Source: Desulfobacterales bacterium (GTDB lineage Bacteria > Desulfobacterota > Desulfobacteria > Desulfobacterales > UBA2174_A). From it: a DNA stretch of 6,764 bases. The notes below the pieces were generated by a model. It was given only the letters and a program-made list of their open reading frames with translations. It was not told the origin of the DNA and made no database searches. How positions within the stretch are numbered: the first letter of the stretch is position 1; each line of letters opens with the position of its first letter. Shown here one piece after another: positions 1-5,387 of the stretch. The position numbers were made by a program, and so were the translations under genes. The stretch is taken from positions 1 through 6,764 of the forward strand of contig JALOPD010000194.1 of the NCBI GenBank assembly GCA_025454075.1, written 5' to 3'.

Positions 1-1
1 C

Positions 2-985
2 TACCGCCACGGCATCCGGCTTTACTGCAAACGCGTTTTCATCATGGACGACTGCCGTGAACTGATCCCCGAATACTTCCGCTTTGTCAAGGGTGTGGTA
101 GATGCACCGGACCTCAACCTCAACATCAGCCGCGAAATTCTGCAGCAGGACTCCCGCGTGGCCCACATCCGGCGCAACCTCGTCAAAAAGCTCTTTGACC
201 ATCTGACCCAGATGGAGCCCGAGGCCTACACCACCTTCTACGAAGCCTTCGGGCCGGTGCTCAAGCTGGGCATCCACACCGACCCGGCCAACCGCGCAAA
301 GCTGGCCGACCTGGCACGCTTCAAAACCACCCGCTCCGGCGACCGCCTGGTGGCGCTCAAGGACTATGTCGCGGGCATGCTCCCGGACCAGAAGCACATC
401 TACTACATCACCGGCGAGAACATCAAAACACTGATCGACAGCCCCCACCTTGAAAGGCTGCGGGACGAGAACATCGAAGTCCTGCTGATGACCGACCCGG
501 TGGACGAGTGGGTCGTGCAAGCCCTGGGCGAGTACGACGGCAAGCCGCTGCAGAGCGCCGAAAAAGGCGACCTGGACCTGGAGGCCGGCCGCGAGGTCCA
601 GGAAGAGGCCTACAAGGGCCTGTTCGGGTTCGTCCGCACCCAGCTGCAGGACCGCGTTAAATCGGTCAAACCCTCCTCGCACCTCAAGGAGTCGATCGCC
701 TGTCTTTCCGGCGAAAACTCCGACATGAGCGCCTACATGGAAAAAATCCTGCGGTCGACGGGGCAGCGCCCCCCGGGAGTCAAGCGCGTCCTGGAGCTCA
801 ACATCGACCATCCGCTGCTGTCCAAGATCAAGGCCGTCTTCGAAGCCGACCGCGAGGCCCCCGTTCTCAAGGACTACAGCGAGCTGCTGTTCGATATGGC
901 CGTGATCGGTGAAGGCGGAAAGCTGGAAAACCCCGCGCGCTTCAACCGCCTGGTGGGCGAGCTGATGACCAGCGCCCTGAAGTAA
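2..985 (+). CDS. htpG: Molecular chaperone HtpG (Hsp90 family), C-terminal half, 5' end outside window
   Basis: Bacterial Hsp90 is a cytoplasmic, homodimeric, ATP-dependent chaperone that remodels late-folding client proteins. The frame is open from base 2, and the first residues visible before the internal Met at 44 (LYCKRVFIMDD) match the middle-domain signature of HtpG (LYVQRVFIMDD in E. coli). Further landmarks are VVDAPDLNLNISREILQQD, the IYYITGE strand, SPHLERLRDENIEVLLMTDPVDEW, and a C-terminal dimerisation region with VLELNIDHPLLSK and LLFDMAVIGEGGKLENPARF. About 327 residues are present of a family length near 620-650. The N-terminal GHKL ATPase domain and the start of the middle domain therefore lie upstream of the window, so ATG 44 is internal and not the start. 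The TAA at 983-985 is the natural C-terminus, closely matching the family end. Identity is near certain from sequence alone; only the upstream part is unseen. Confidence 0.97.
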   Translation, partial: YRHGIRLYCKRVFIMDDCRELIPEYFRFVKGVVDAPDLNLNISREILQQDSRVAHIRRNLVKKLFDHLTQMEPEAYTTFYEAFGPVLKLGIHTDPANRAKLADLARFKTTRSGDRLVALKDYVAGMLPDQKHIYYITGENIKTLIDSPHLERLRDENIEVLLMTDPVDEWVVQALGEYDGKPLQSAEKGDLDLEAGREVQEEAYKGLFGFVRTQLQDRVKSVKPSSHLKESIACLSGENSDMSAYMEKILRSTGQRPPGVKRVLELNIDHPLLSKIKAVFEADREAPVLKDYSELLFDMAVIGEGGKLENPARFNRLVGELMTSALK

Positions 986-1028
986 GGGCGTGCGCCGCAC
1001 CCCAAGGCGCCTGCACGCCCGTTGTTTT
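986..1028 (+). terminator. Probable terminator hairpin downstream of htpG
   Basis: Immediately after the htpG stop, GGGCGTGC (986-993) pairs perfectly with GCACGCCC (1013-1020), enclosing a 19-base GC-rich loop. A short T-rich run (GTTGTTTT, 1021-1028) follows. The 8-bp GC stem directly after a stop codon fits intrinsic termination, but the loop is long and the T tract is interrupted, so termination may be incomplete. Confidence 0.6.
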
Positions 1029-1071
1029 GCCGGGCGAACAGGGGCTGCGCGCCCACCCGGATCGTGACTTA

Positions 1072-1100
1072 TTGATGACATCCGCCGCGGAGTGTGGTAT
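1072..1100 (+). promoter_or_regulatory. Weak candidate sigma-70 promoter for the acidic-tail gene
   Basis: TTGATG (1072-1077) resembles a -35 box and lies 17 bases before TGGTAT (1095-1100), a poor -10 match. It falls in the only non-coding stretch between the htpG hairpin and the next gene, which needs a promoter if the hairpin terminates. The hexamer match is modest, so this is tentative. Confidence 0.22.
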
Positions 1101-1132
1101 TTGGGCGGTTCAGCTTAAAAAATCGATGTTTC

Positions 1133-1140
1133 AAGGGAGA
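1133..1140 (+). promoter_or_regulatory. Ribosome binding site fixing the start at 1147
   Basis: AAGGGAGA lies six bases before ATG 1147. The frame is open upstream to another ATG at 1027, but that ATG sits in the htpG terminator tail and the added 40 residues look non-coding. The ribosome site therefore favours 1147 as the true start. Confidence 0.75.
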
Positions 1141-1146
1141 AGCCAC

Positions 1147-1632
1147 ATGCGACAGAAATACCTGATTCTGAAAGACCCGGAAAACGGCCGCCTGATCCTG
1201 CGGGAATTCGCCGAGGTCGACAAGGAGATGTTCTCGCTGCTGTGCGAGGAAACCTACGCCAGCGATGCGCTCCAGGCGGCCATCGCAGAGGGCCCCGATG
1301 CCCTGGCACGAATGATCCGGACCCACAACATGTACCCGCCGGGCTATTACACCCAGCAGATCTGCGAGGCCATCATCACCCTCCTGCAGTCCGACGACCA
1401 GCCCTCCGCCGAACTGCAGTTCGACGACAAGGCCATCCTGCGCAAAGCGGCCGAGGAGGAAGCGCTGCTGGAGGAGGAAGAAGAGGACGAGGGCGTCGAG
1501 ATCGACAATCTTCTCGACGAGGACGAAGATGAAAGCGCCGACGAATTCGAGGAGGAGGAGGACCTCAGCACCCTCTCCACGTCACTGAAAGTCGCCGAGG
1601 ACGACTCCCTGGACGTCGAGGACGAAAGCTGA
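1147..1632 (+). CDS. Conserved-looking hypothetical protein with highly acidic C-terminal tail
   Basis: I do not recognise a named family. The protein has 161 residues and two parts. Residues 1-95 look globular: a beta-like opening (MRQKYLILKDPENGRLILRE), a helix-rich middle with Cys33 and Cys73, and a tyrosine-rich turn (MYPPGYY, 62-68) before a helix. Residues 103-161 are dominated by Glu and Asp, including runs such as EEEEEDE and DEDEDES, with a Ser/Thr patch near 141-147. No signal peptide or membrane segment is visible, so it is probably cytoplasmic. The gene has a good ribosome site at 1133-1140, third-position G/C use like its neighbours, and hairpins on both sides, so it is probably monocistronic. 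The acidic tail could bind basic partners or metal, or simply be disordered; this is inference. Coding status is well supported, function is not. Confidence 0.8.
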   Translation: MRQKYLILKDPENGRLILREFAEVDKEMFSLLCEETYASDALQAAIAEGPDALARMIRTHNMYPPGYYTQQICEAIITLLQSDDQPSAELQFDDKAILRKAAEEEALLEEEEEDEGVEIDNLLDEDEDESADEFEEEEDLSTLSTSLKVAEDDSLDVEDES

Positions 1633-1668
1633 CCCCGGACCGCGTCCGCCGCCGGACCACCCAACCCC

Positions 1669-1703
1669 AAGGCAGGGCCGCTTCCGGCGGCGCTGCCTTT
1701 TTT
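1669..1703 (+). terminator. Rho-independent terminator after the acidic-tail gene
   Basis: AAGGCAG (1669-1675) pairs with CTGCCTT (1693-1699). After one mismatch the stem continues as GCCGC with GCGGC around a short TTCCG loop, and six Ts follow at 1698-1703. This is a textbook intrinsic terminator 36 bases past the stop at 1632, and it separates this gene from the downstream unit. Confidence 0.85.
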
Positions 1704-1820
1704 ATGGTGTCGCATCACAGACCCTGGGCCTTCTCAGCAGGCGTCTGCCAATCAAGGCCGGCGGCCGAAACGGATTGACGACCGGCGGGCCCCCAGCTGC
1801 CGCCGCAACGGATGGTGCCC
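1704..1820 (+). other. Intergenic leader of the DUF89-like gene, no recognisable promoter
   Basis: This 117-base stretch lies between the terminator and the next start. It is GC-rich and has no convincing -10 box; TTGACG at 1775-1780 looks like a -35 but has no partner at 16-18 bases. I see no riboswitch or sigma-54 signature. Transcription of the downstream operon probably starts here, but the sequence does not show where. Confidence 0.3.
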
Positions 1821-3653
1821 ATGACCCAAACGGACAATTCCCCGCTCCCGCTGGCCTCCACCGCTGAGCCCGCCCCCATCTACCTTCCCGGGCGCGATCC
1901 GGAGGAGGACGCCTGGTTCACCGCCTTTTTTCTCGAAAACCACCTGGACCATTTTGCCTACCCGGATCACGTCGCGACCCCCGAACAGGTGCGCTTCATG
2001 GTCTACACCGAGGAAAACGAGCGCTACTACCCCTGTTCGGACCAGATGTTCAAGGCCATCATGGACCGCAAGCGCTCCCTGATGATCCAGAAAAAATATC
2101 TCGCGGTCTATCAGAGCACCCTTTCCCTGATCGATGCTCTGATCGAGGAGCAGCCCGAAAAGGCCTTCCTCGAAGCCCTTATCCGCATCAAGTACCAGCA
2201 CGAAATCCGGGACGAAATCATGATCCCGTCGCGCCTGCAGAAACGGCTGCTCAACATCTTCATCAACCGCACGCAAATCGAGGACCCCTACCTCTTCGAA
2301 AAGGCCCGGCGCAACCAGCGGGTCGACGCGGTGCTCGCCAGCGAGACGTTTCAGCAGGCCCTCAACCGGCTGGACCCCAGGGACATGGCGCCGCCGCCGC
2401 CGACCCTCGGCCAGGTGCGCAAGCTCGCCGAAACCATCGCGCTGCGGCGGCTGATCGCCCTTTCGGCCGAAACCGCCCTCTGGCAGCAGGACCGGGAAGC
2501 GGAACTGAGCACCGGCGACTTCGAACGGATTTTCCGGCGCCGCATCACCGGCAACGGGGCCGACCGCTTTTTCAATTTTCTCGGCATCGGCGTCCATGAG
2601 CGGCGTGAAGCGATCCGCAGCCGCAAGATTCTCTGGCTGGCCGACGAGGCCGGCGAAATTCTGGTGGATCTGCTCATCATCCGCAACCTGACCAAACTGG
2701 GCCACAAGGTCATCATCGCCTTCAAGGCGGGGCCGCTTTTCACCAAGGTCGACATCCACGACGCGCGGGCCGACGAAATCCTGCGCAAGTCTCTGGCGGA
2801 CGCTTACCACATTCAGGGCGAAAGCCTCGGCAAAAACGAACTGGCCCAGGTGCTGCGCAGCGGCCACGCGTTTTTCATCCTCTCCGACGGCACCCGCGAA
2901 AACCTCAATTTCCTCCTCACCACCACCACCTTCGCCCGGGTTTTCAAGGAAGTCGACGGCGTCATCTCCCGCGGCCCGGACCAGCAGCGCCGGATTTTCG
3001 ACACCCGCTTCCAGTTCACCCAGGACATTTTCAATATCCGTGCGGACGACAGCGGGGCCGCGACGATTGCCTTCAAAGCGCGGCACCCGGGGGTAATCAA
3101 ATTTTCCCATGCCGACCTCGAGGAAAAGGCGCGCGCCATCATCCACCAGATGGCGGCGGCCAAGGCCGCCGGCATGACGGTGATCTTCTACAGCGGCATC
3201 ATCGGCTCGATCCCGGGCAAGCTCCGAGTGGCCAAGCAGATCATGTCGGTCTTCATCACCCACCTCAAGGAGCAGTTTGCCGACACGTTCATCATCAACC
3301 CCTCGGAATATTTCGAGCCCGGGATGGACGCCGACGACCTCATGTACATGTGGGAAATCGTCCAGCGCAGCGGCCATATCGATATCTGGCGGTTCCAGTC
3401 TTACGAGGATATCGCGCGGGCCTTCGACCTGCTGCGCCAGAAGATACCGCCGGAGTGGGTCGGCAAGGACGCCACCTACAGCACGGGCTGCACCAAGGAG
3501 ATGAACATTGCGCTCGAAGTTCAGCTTAAATACCCGGAGATGCAGATTATCGGTCCGCCCCGGGAGAAGTTCATGCGCCGGCGCGATTACGGCGTGGGCA
3601 AGATGTACGACCAGCGCCTGGGCGCCGCCAAACCCCTCGCACCGATGGGCTGA
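1821..3653 (+). CDS. Large divergent DUF89/ARMT1-like domain protein
   Basis: The core matches the DUF89 (ARMT1-like) fold, whose studied members are metal-dependent phosphatases proposed to remove damaged or surplus phosphometabolites. Residues below are counted from the alternative ATG at 1812 (613 aa). A strand leads into ADEAGE (277-282), the equivalent of the family's metal-site DNxGE. Next comes KAGPLFTKVDIHDA (305-318), equivalent to the acidic second metal segment. A conserved SDG with a following helix (358-370) and VDGVISRGPDQQ (381-392) stand where the family has a KGxGN-type loop. The protein is unusual in length: family members are mostly 280-400 residues, while this one has about 270 residues before the core, largely helical and unrecognised, and about 200 after it, with SGIIGSIPGK (461-470) and YSTGCTKEM (556-564). 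I placed the start at 1821 because GGATGG (1810-1815) gives it a plausible ribosome site; ATG 1812 has none. No signal peptide or membrane segment is seen. It probably leads an operon with the Nudix gene 27 bases downstream. The fold assignment is fairly secure; activity and substrate are not. Confidence 0.8.
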   Translation: MTQTDNSPLPLASTAEPAPIYLPGRDPEEDAWFTAFFLENHLDHFAYPDHVATPEQVRFMVYTEENERYYPCSDQMFKAIMDRKRSLMIQKKYLAVYQSTLSLIDALIEEQPEKAFLEALIRIKYQHEIRDEIMIPSRLQKRLLNIFINRTQIEDPYLFEKARRNQRVDAVLASETFQQALNRLDPRDMAPPPPTLGQVRKLAETIALRRLIALSAETALWQQDREAELSTGDFERIFRRRITGNGADRFFNFLGIGVHERREAIRSRKILWLADEAGEILVDLLIIRNLTKLGHKVIIAFKAGPLFTKVDIHDARADEILRKSLADAYHIQGESLGKNELAQVLRSGHAFFILSDGTRENLNFLLTTTTFARVFKEVDGVISRGPDQQRRIFDTRFQFTQDIFNIRADDSGAATIAFKARHPGVIKFSHADLEEKARAIIHQMAAAKAAGMTVIFYSGIIGSIPGKLRVAKQIMSVFITHLKEQFADTFIINPSEYFEPGMDADDLMYMWEIVQRSGHIDIWRFQSYEDIARAFDLLRQKIPPEWVGKDATYSTGCTKEMNIALEVQLKYPEMQIIGPPREKFMRRRDYGVGKMYDQRLGAAKPLAPMG

Positions 3654-3680
3654 GGCGGACGCCATGGGCAGGGGGCCGCG

Positions 3681-4160
3681 ATGACCCCGCCTGCGACCCT
3701 CTACCCCGACAGCCCGCGGGTGGCCGTTGGGGCCGTGGTCTTTCGCCAAAGCCGGGTGCTGCTGGTGCAGCGCCGCAACCCGCCGGCGCGCGGCACGTGG
3801 GCCATTCCCGGCGGCAGCGTGCGCCTCGGCGAGAGCCTGGGGCAGGCGGCCGAAAGGGAGACCCGCGAGGAAACCGGCGTCATCATCCGTGCCGGGGCGC
3901 CGGTGTACACCTTTGACGTGGTGGAGCGCGACGCGCGCGGGGCGGTGCGCTTCCACTACGTGATCGTCGATCTGGCCGCCGAGTACGTCAGCGGCGCCCC
4001 CCGAGCGGGCGACGACGCGCTGGATGCCCGCTGGGTCTCCGCTGCGGAACTCGACAACCTGCCGGTCAACGCCGCCACCCGCCGCCTGCTGCGGCGGCGG
4101 TTCGGTTTCTCAGAGGAGGGCAAAGCGCCCCATGAACCGCGACCGCGCCCGTTGGAATGA
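3681..4160 (+). CDS. Nudix hydrolase, ADP-ribose pyrophosphatase-like
   Basis: Nudix enzymes hydrolyse nucleoside diphosphates linked to another moiety, using Mg ions held by the Nudix box. Here the box is complete: G45, five residues, E51, seven residues, then R59-E60, E63-E64 and G66-V67. It is preceded by a typical strand (AVGAVVFRQSRVLLVQRR) and a WAIPGG approach. The order VLLVQRR, PARGTW, PGGSVRLGES and the downstream DARWVSAAEL segment resemble bacterial ADP-ribose or sugar-nucleotide pyrophosphatases, but the substrate cannot be fixed from the box. At 159 residues it is a normal single-domain size. The first half-site residue after RE is Thr rather than the usual aliphatic, a mild deviation. 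The ATG at 3681 follows a G-rich stretch and lies 27 bases after the DUF89-like stop; the 3' end overlaps the methyltransferase gene by 29 bases. Co-transcription is likely. Confidence 0.92.
   Translation: MTPPATLYPDSPRVAVGAVVFRQSRVLLVQRRNPPARGTWAIPGGSVRLGESLGQAAERETREETGVIIRAGAPVYTFDVVERDARGAVRFHYVIVDLAAEYVSGAPRAGDDALDARWVSAAELDNLPVNAATRRLLRRRFGFSEEGKAPHEPRPRPLE
4114..4120 (+). promoter_or_regulatory. Ribosome binding site inside the Nudix gene, fixing the methyltransferase start
   Basis: AGGAGGG sits inside the end of the Nudix gene, 11 bases before ATG 4132. The methyltransferase frame is open further upstream (an ATG exists at 4024), but those residues would be a shadow of the Nudix gene. 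The strong site and the methyltransferase-like first residues favour 4132. Confidence 0.7.
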
Positions 4161-4701
4161 AAAACACCGCCGCAAGACCGCTGAATCCGCCCCGGCCGGG
4201 GCGGTCCGCCGGTTCTGGCGGCATGCGCCGGGCGGGCGGGCGCTCGACATCGCCGCGGGCGCCGGCCGCAACGCCCGCTATCTGGCCGCCCAGGGCTTCC
4301 GGGTGGACGCCGTCGACATCTCGGACGTGGCCCTCGGCCGCCTGCCCGACCGCCCCCCGAACCTGCGCCCGGTCTGCGCGGATCTAGAGCACTTCGACAT
4401 CCCGCCGGGCACCTACAGCCTGATCGTCAACATCCGCTTTCTGAAACGCCGCCTCTTTCCCCAGATCCTGGCGGGGCTGGTGCCGGGGGGGCTGCTGATC
4501 TTTGAATCCTACCTTGCCGGCAGCGGCCCGGACTACTGCGCCCCGTCCTGCCGCGACTACCTGCTGGGACCCAATGAACTCCTACACGCCTTTCTGCCGC
4601 TGCACATCCTCCACTATCGCGAAGCCCGGCTGATGGAAGGCGGGCGGCCGTTTTACGCGGCGACCCTCGTGGCCGCCAGGCAAAGCCTGATCCCGGGGTA
4701 G
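4132..4701 (+). CDS. Class I SAM-dependent methyltransferase, TehB-like
   Basis: The 189-residue protein carries the Rossmann-type methyltransferase core, which transfers a methyl group from S-adenosylmethionine. It opens with RWNEKHRR (7-14), a common N-terminal helix in TehB-like and type 11/12 methyltransferases. Motif I is LDIAAGAGRN (38-47), with the glycine-rich SAM loop. The acidic residue that would hold the SAM ribose is D62 in AVDIS, and CADLE (82-86) fits the adenine-contacting loop. FLKRRLFPQILAGLVPGG (103-120) matches the post-motif helix and the PGG turn before the LLIFESY strand. The substrate is unknown: relatives act on small molecules or oxyanions such as tellurite, and nothing here decides. 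The start overlaps the Nudix gene by 29 bases, so translation is probably coupled. A perfect hairpin follows the stop. Confidence 0.88.
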   Translation: MNRDRARWNEKHRRKTAESAPAGAVRRFWRHAPGGRALDIAAGAGRNARYLAAQGFRVDAVDISDVALGRLPDRPPNLRPVCADLEHFDIPPGTYSLIVNIRFLKRRLFPQILAGLVPGGLLIFESYLAGSGPDYCAPSCRDYLLGPNELLHAFLPLHILHYREARLMEGGRPFYAATLVAARQSLIPG

Positions 4702-4702
4702 C

Positions 4703-4724
4703 CCCCGGCGTTTATTCGCCGGGG
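4703..4724. terminator. Hairpin between convergent units, possible bidirectional terminator
   Basis: CCCCGGCG (4703-4710) and CGCCGGGG (4717-4724) form a perfect 8-bp stem around TTTATT. It lies one base after the + strand methyltransferase stop and spans the last codons and stop of the minus-strand DUF3786 gene. Neither side has a T tract, so canonical intrinsic termination is not assured; the hairpin may instead protect the 3' ends or block convergent read-through. Confidence 0.5.
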
Positions 4725-5347
4725 CGCGCGCCGCCCGCACCGCCTTGGAGCAGGGCGATAATCCCGCGGCCGGTGTACTCGGCCGTGTCGGCCAGCGCGT
4801 CGAGCGGCAGAAAACGGTCGGCATTGGCGGAAAAAAGGCAGGTGACCGCGGCGCAAAACTCCTCATCCGCGCGGTGGACGATATAGCAGAGGGAAATCTT
4901 CGGAAAAGGCCGCACGCTGAAGGCGAAATCCCCCCCCAGGGCGACCGGCCCCGGCCCGCCGTCGAGCGCCGCCGTCACCGTCGCCAGGTCGTGCTCCAGA
5001 CTGGCGGCGTGCGGCACCAGGATCCCTTCGGCGTTGGCCGCAAAGGCGCCCGCATAGGGCATGCTGCCGGGCAGCTCCTTGAAGGCCCGCCATGGTTCGA
5101 GCCGCTGCGGCGCCGGGTGGGCATGCCGGCCGTAAAGGGCGATCAGGATCCCCAGCACTCCGGTTTGCGGCCGCCCGCCAAGGAAGATCCCCCGGGGGGT
5201 CAGGTCACAGGCCTCGCCGAAGGCCCGCAAGGCCACCCCGTCCTGCCGGGCGGCGCCCCCCAGCCGAGCGGCCAGGTCCGGGGGGGGTGCGTGAAACAAG
5301 GCCTCCAGGTGGCTGCGCACGATGCGCGCATACGGGCTGTCCGGCAT
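4712..5347 (-). CDS. DUF3786 domain protein
   Basis: The 211-residue protein fits DUF3786, a domain of unknown function seen mainly in anaerobes, including sulfate reducers. The diagnostic stretches are LGILIALYGRHA (65-76), then WRAFKELPGSMPYAGAF (86-102), which matches the family's W-x-SFKELPGG-x-x-Y element. RPFPKISLCYIVHRADEEF (146-164) follows, with the usual proline/lysine-leucine strand and D-E-E-F, and then LFSANADRFLPLDAL (171-185). Length and domain coverage are normal for a single-domain member. The frame is open to 5401, but ATG 5347 is preceded by AAAGGAGA five bases away, which decides the start. No signal peptide, membrane segment or CxxC metal site is evident. It lies 40 bases downstream of the aminotransferase on the same strand, so the two are probably one transcript. 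Its stop sits within the convergent hairpin. Function is unknown; I base the call on remembered family motifs, not a search. Confidence 0.8.
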   Translation of the reverse strand: MPDSPYARIVRSHLEALFHAPPPDLAARLGGAARQDGVALRAFGEACDLTPRGIFLGGRPQTGVLGILIALYGRHAHPAPQRLEPWRAFKELPGSMPYAGAFAANAEGILVPHAASLEHDLATVTAALDGGPGPVALGGDFAFSVRPFPKISLCYIVHRADEEFCAAVTCLFSANADRFLPLDALADTAEYTGRGIIALLQGGAGGARPGE

Positions 5348-5351
5348 CCGG

Positions 5352-5359
5352 TCTCCTTT
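5352..5359 (-). promoter_or_regulatory. Ribosome binding site for the DUF3786 gene
   Basis: On the minus strand AAAGGAGA precedes ATG 5347 with five bases between AGGAG and the start codon. It rules out the in-frame upstream ATG at 5401, which lies before the aminotransferase stop (5388) and has no such site. Confidence 0.8.
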
Positions 5360-5387
5360 CAGGGGCGTTCTTGGCCTGTGTCTTGGT

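Noticed and set aside
1441..1640. Repeated GAG/GAC-type triplets that look like a microsatellite.
   Set aside because: The codons alternate irregularly and encode the acidic tail; there is no exact tandem repeat unit.
1347..1718. A serine-rich minus-strand open frame with long Ser runs.
   Set aside because: The Ser runs are the complement of Glu/Asp codons in the acidic-tail gene, so this is a shadow.
2388..2402. Short CCG-type triplet run.
   Set aside because: It encodes a four-proline stretch in the DUF89-like protein and is too short to be a meaningful repeat.
1752..3956. A 734-codon open frame on the minus strand covering the whole DUF89-like gene and part of the Nudix gene.
   Set aside because: The opposite strand encodes two proteins with recognisable motifs. 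The antisense product has no family features and a composition (His, Asp, Gly, Val-rich) expected from the complement of GC-rich codons.
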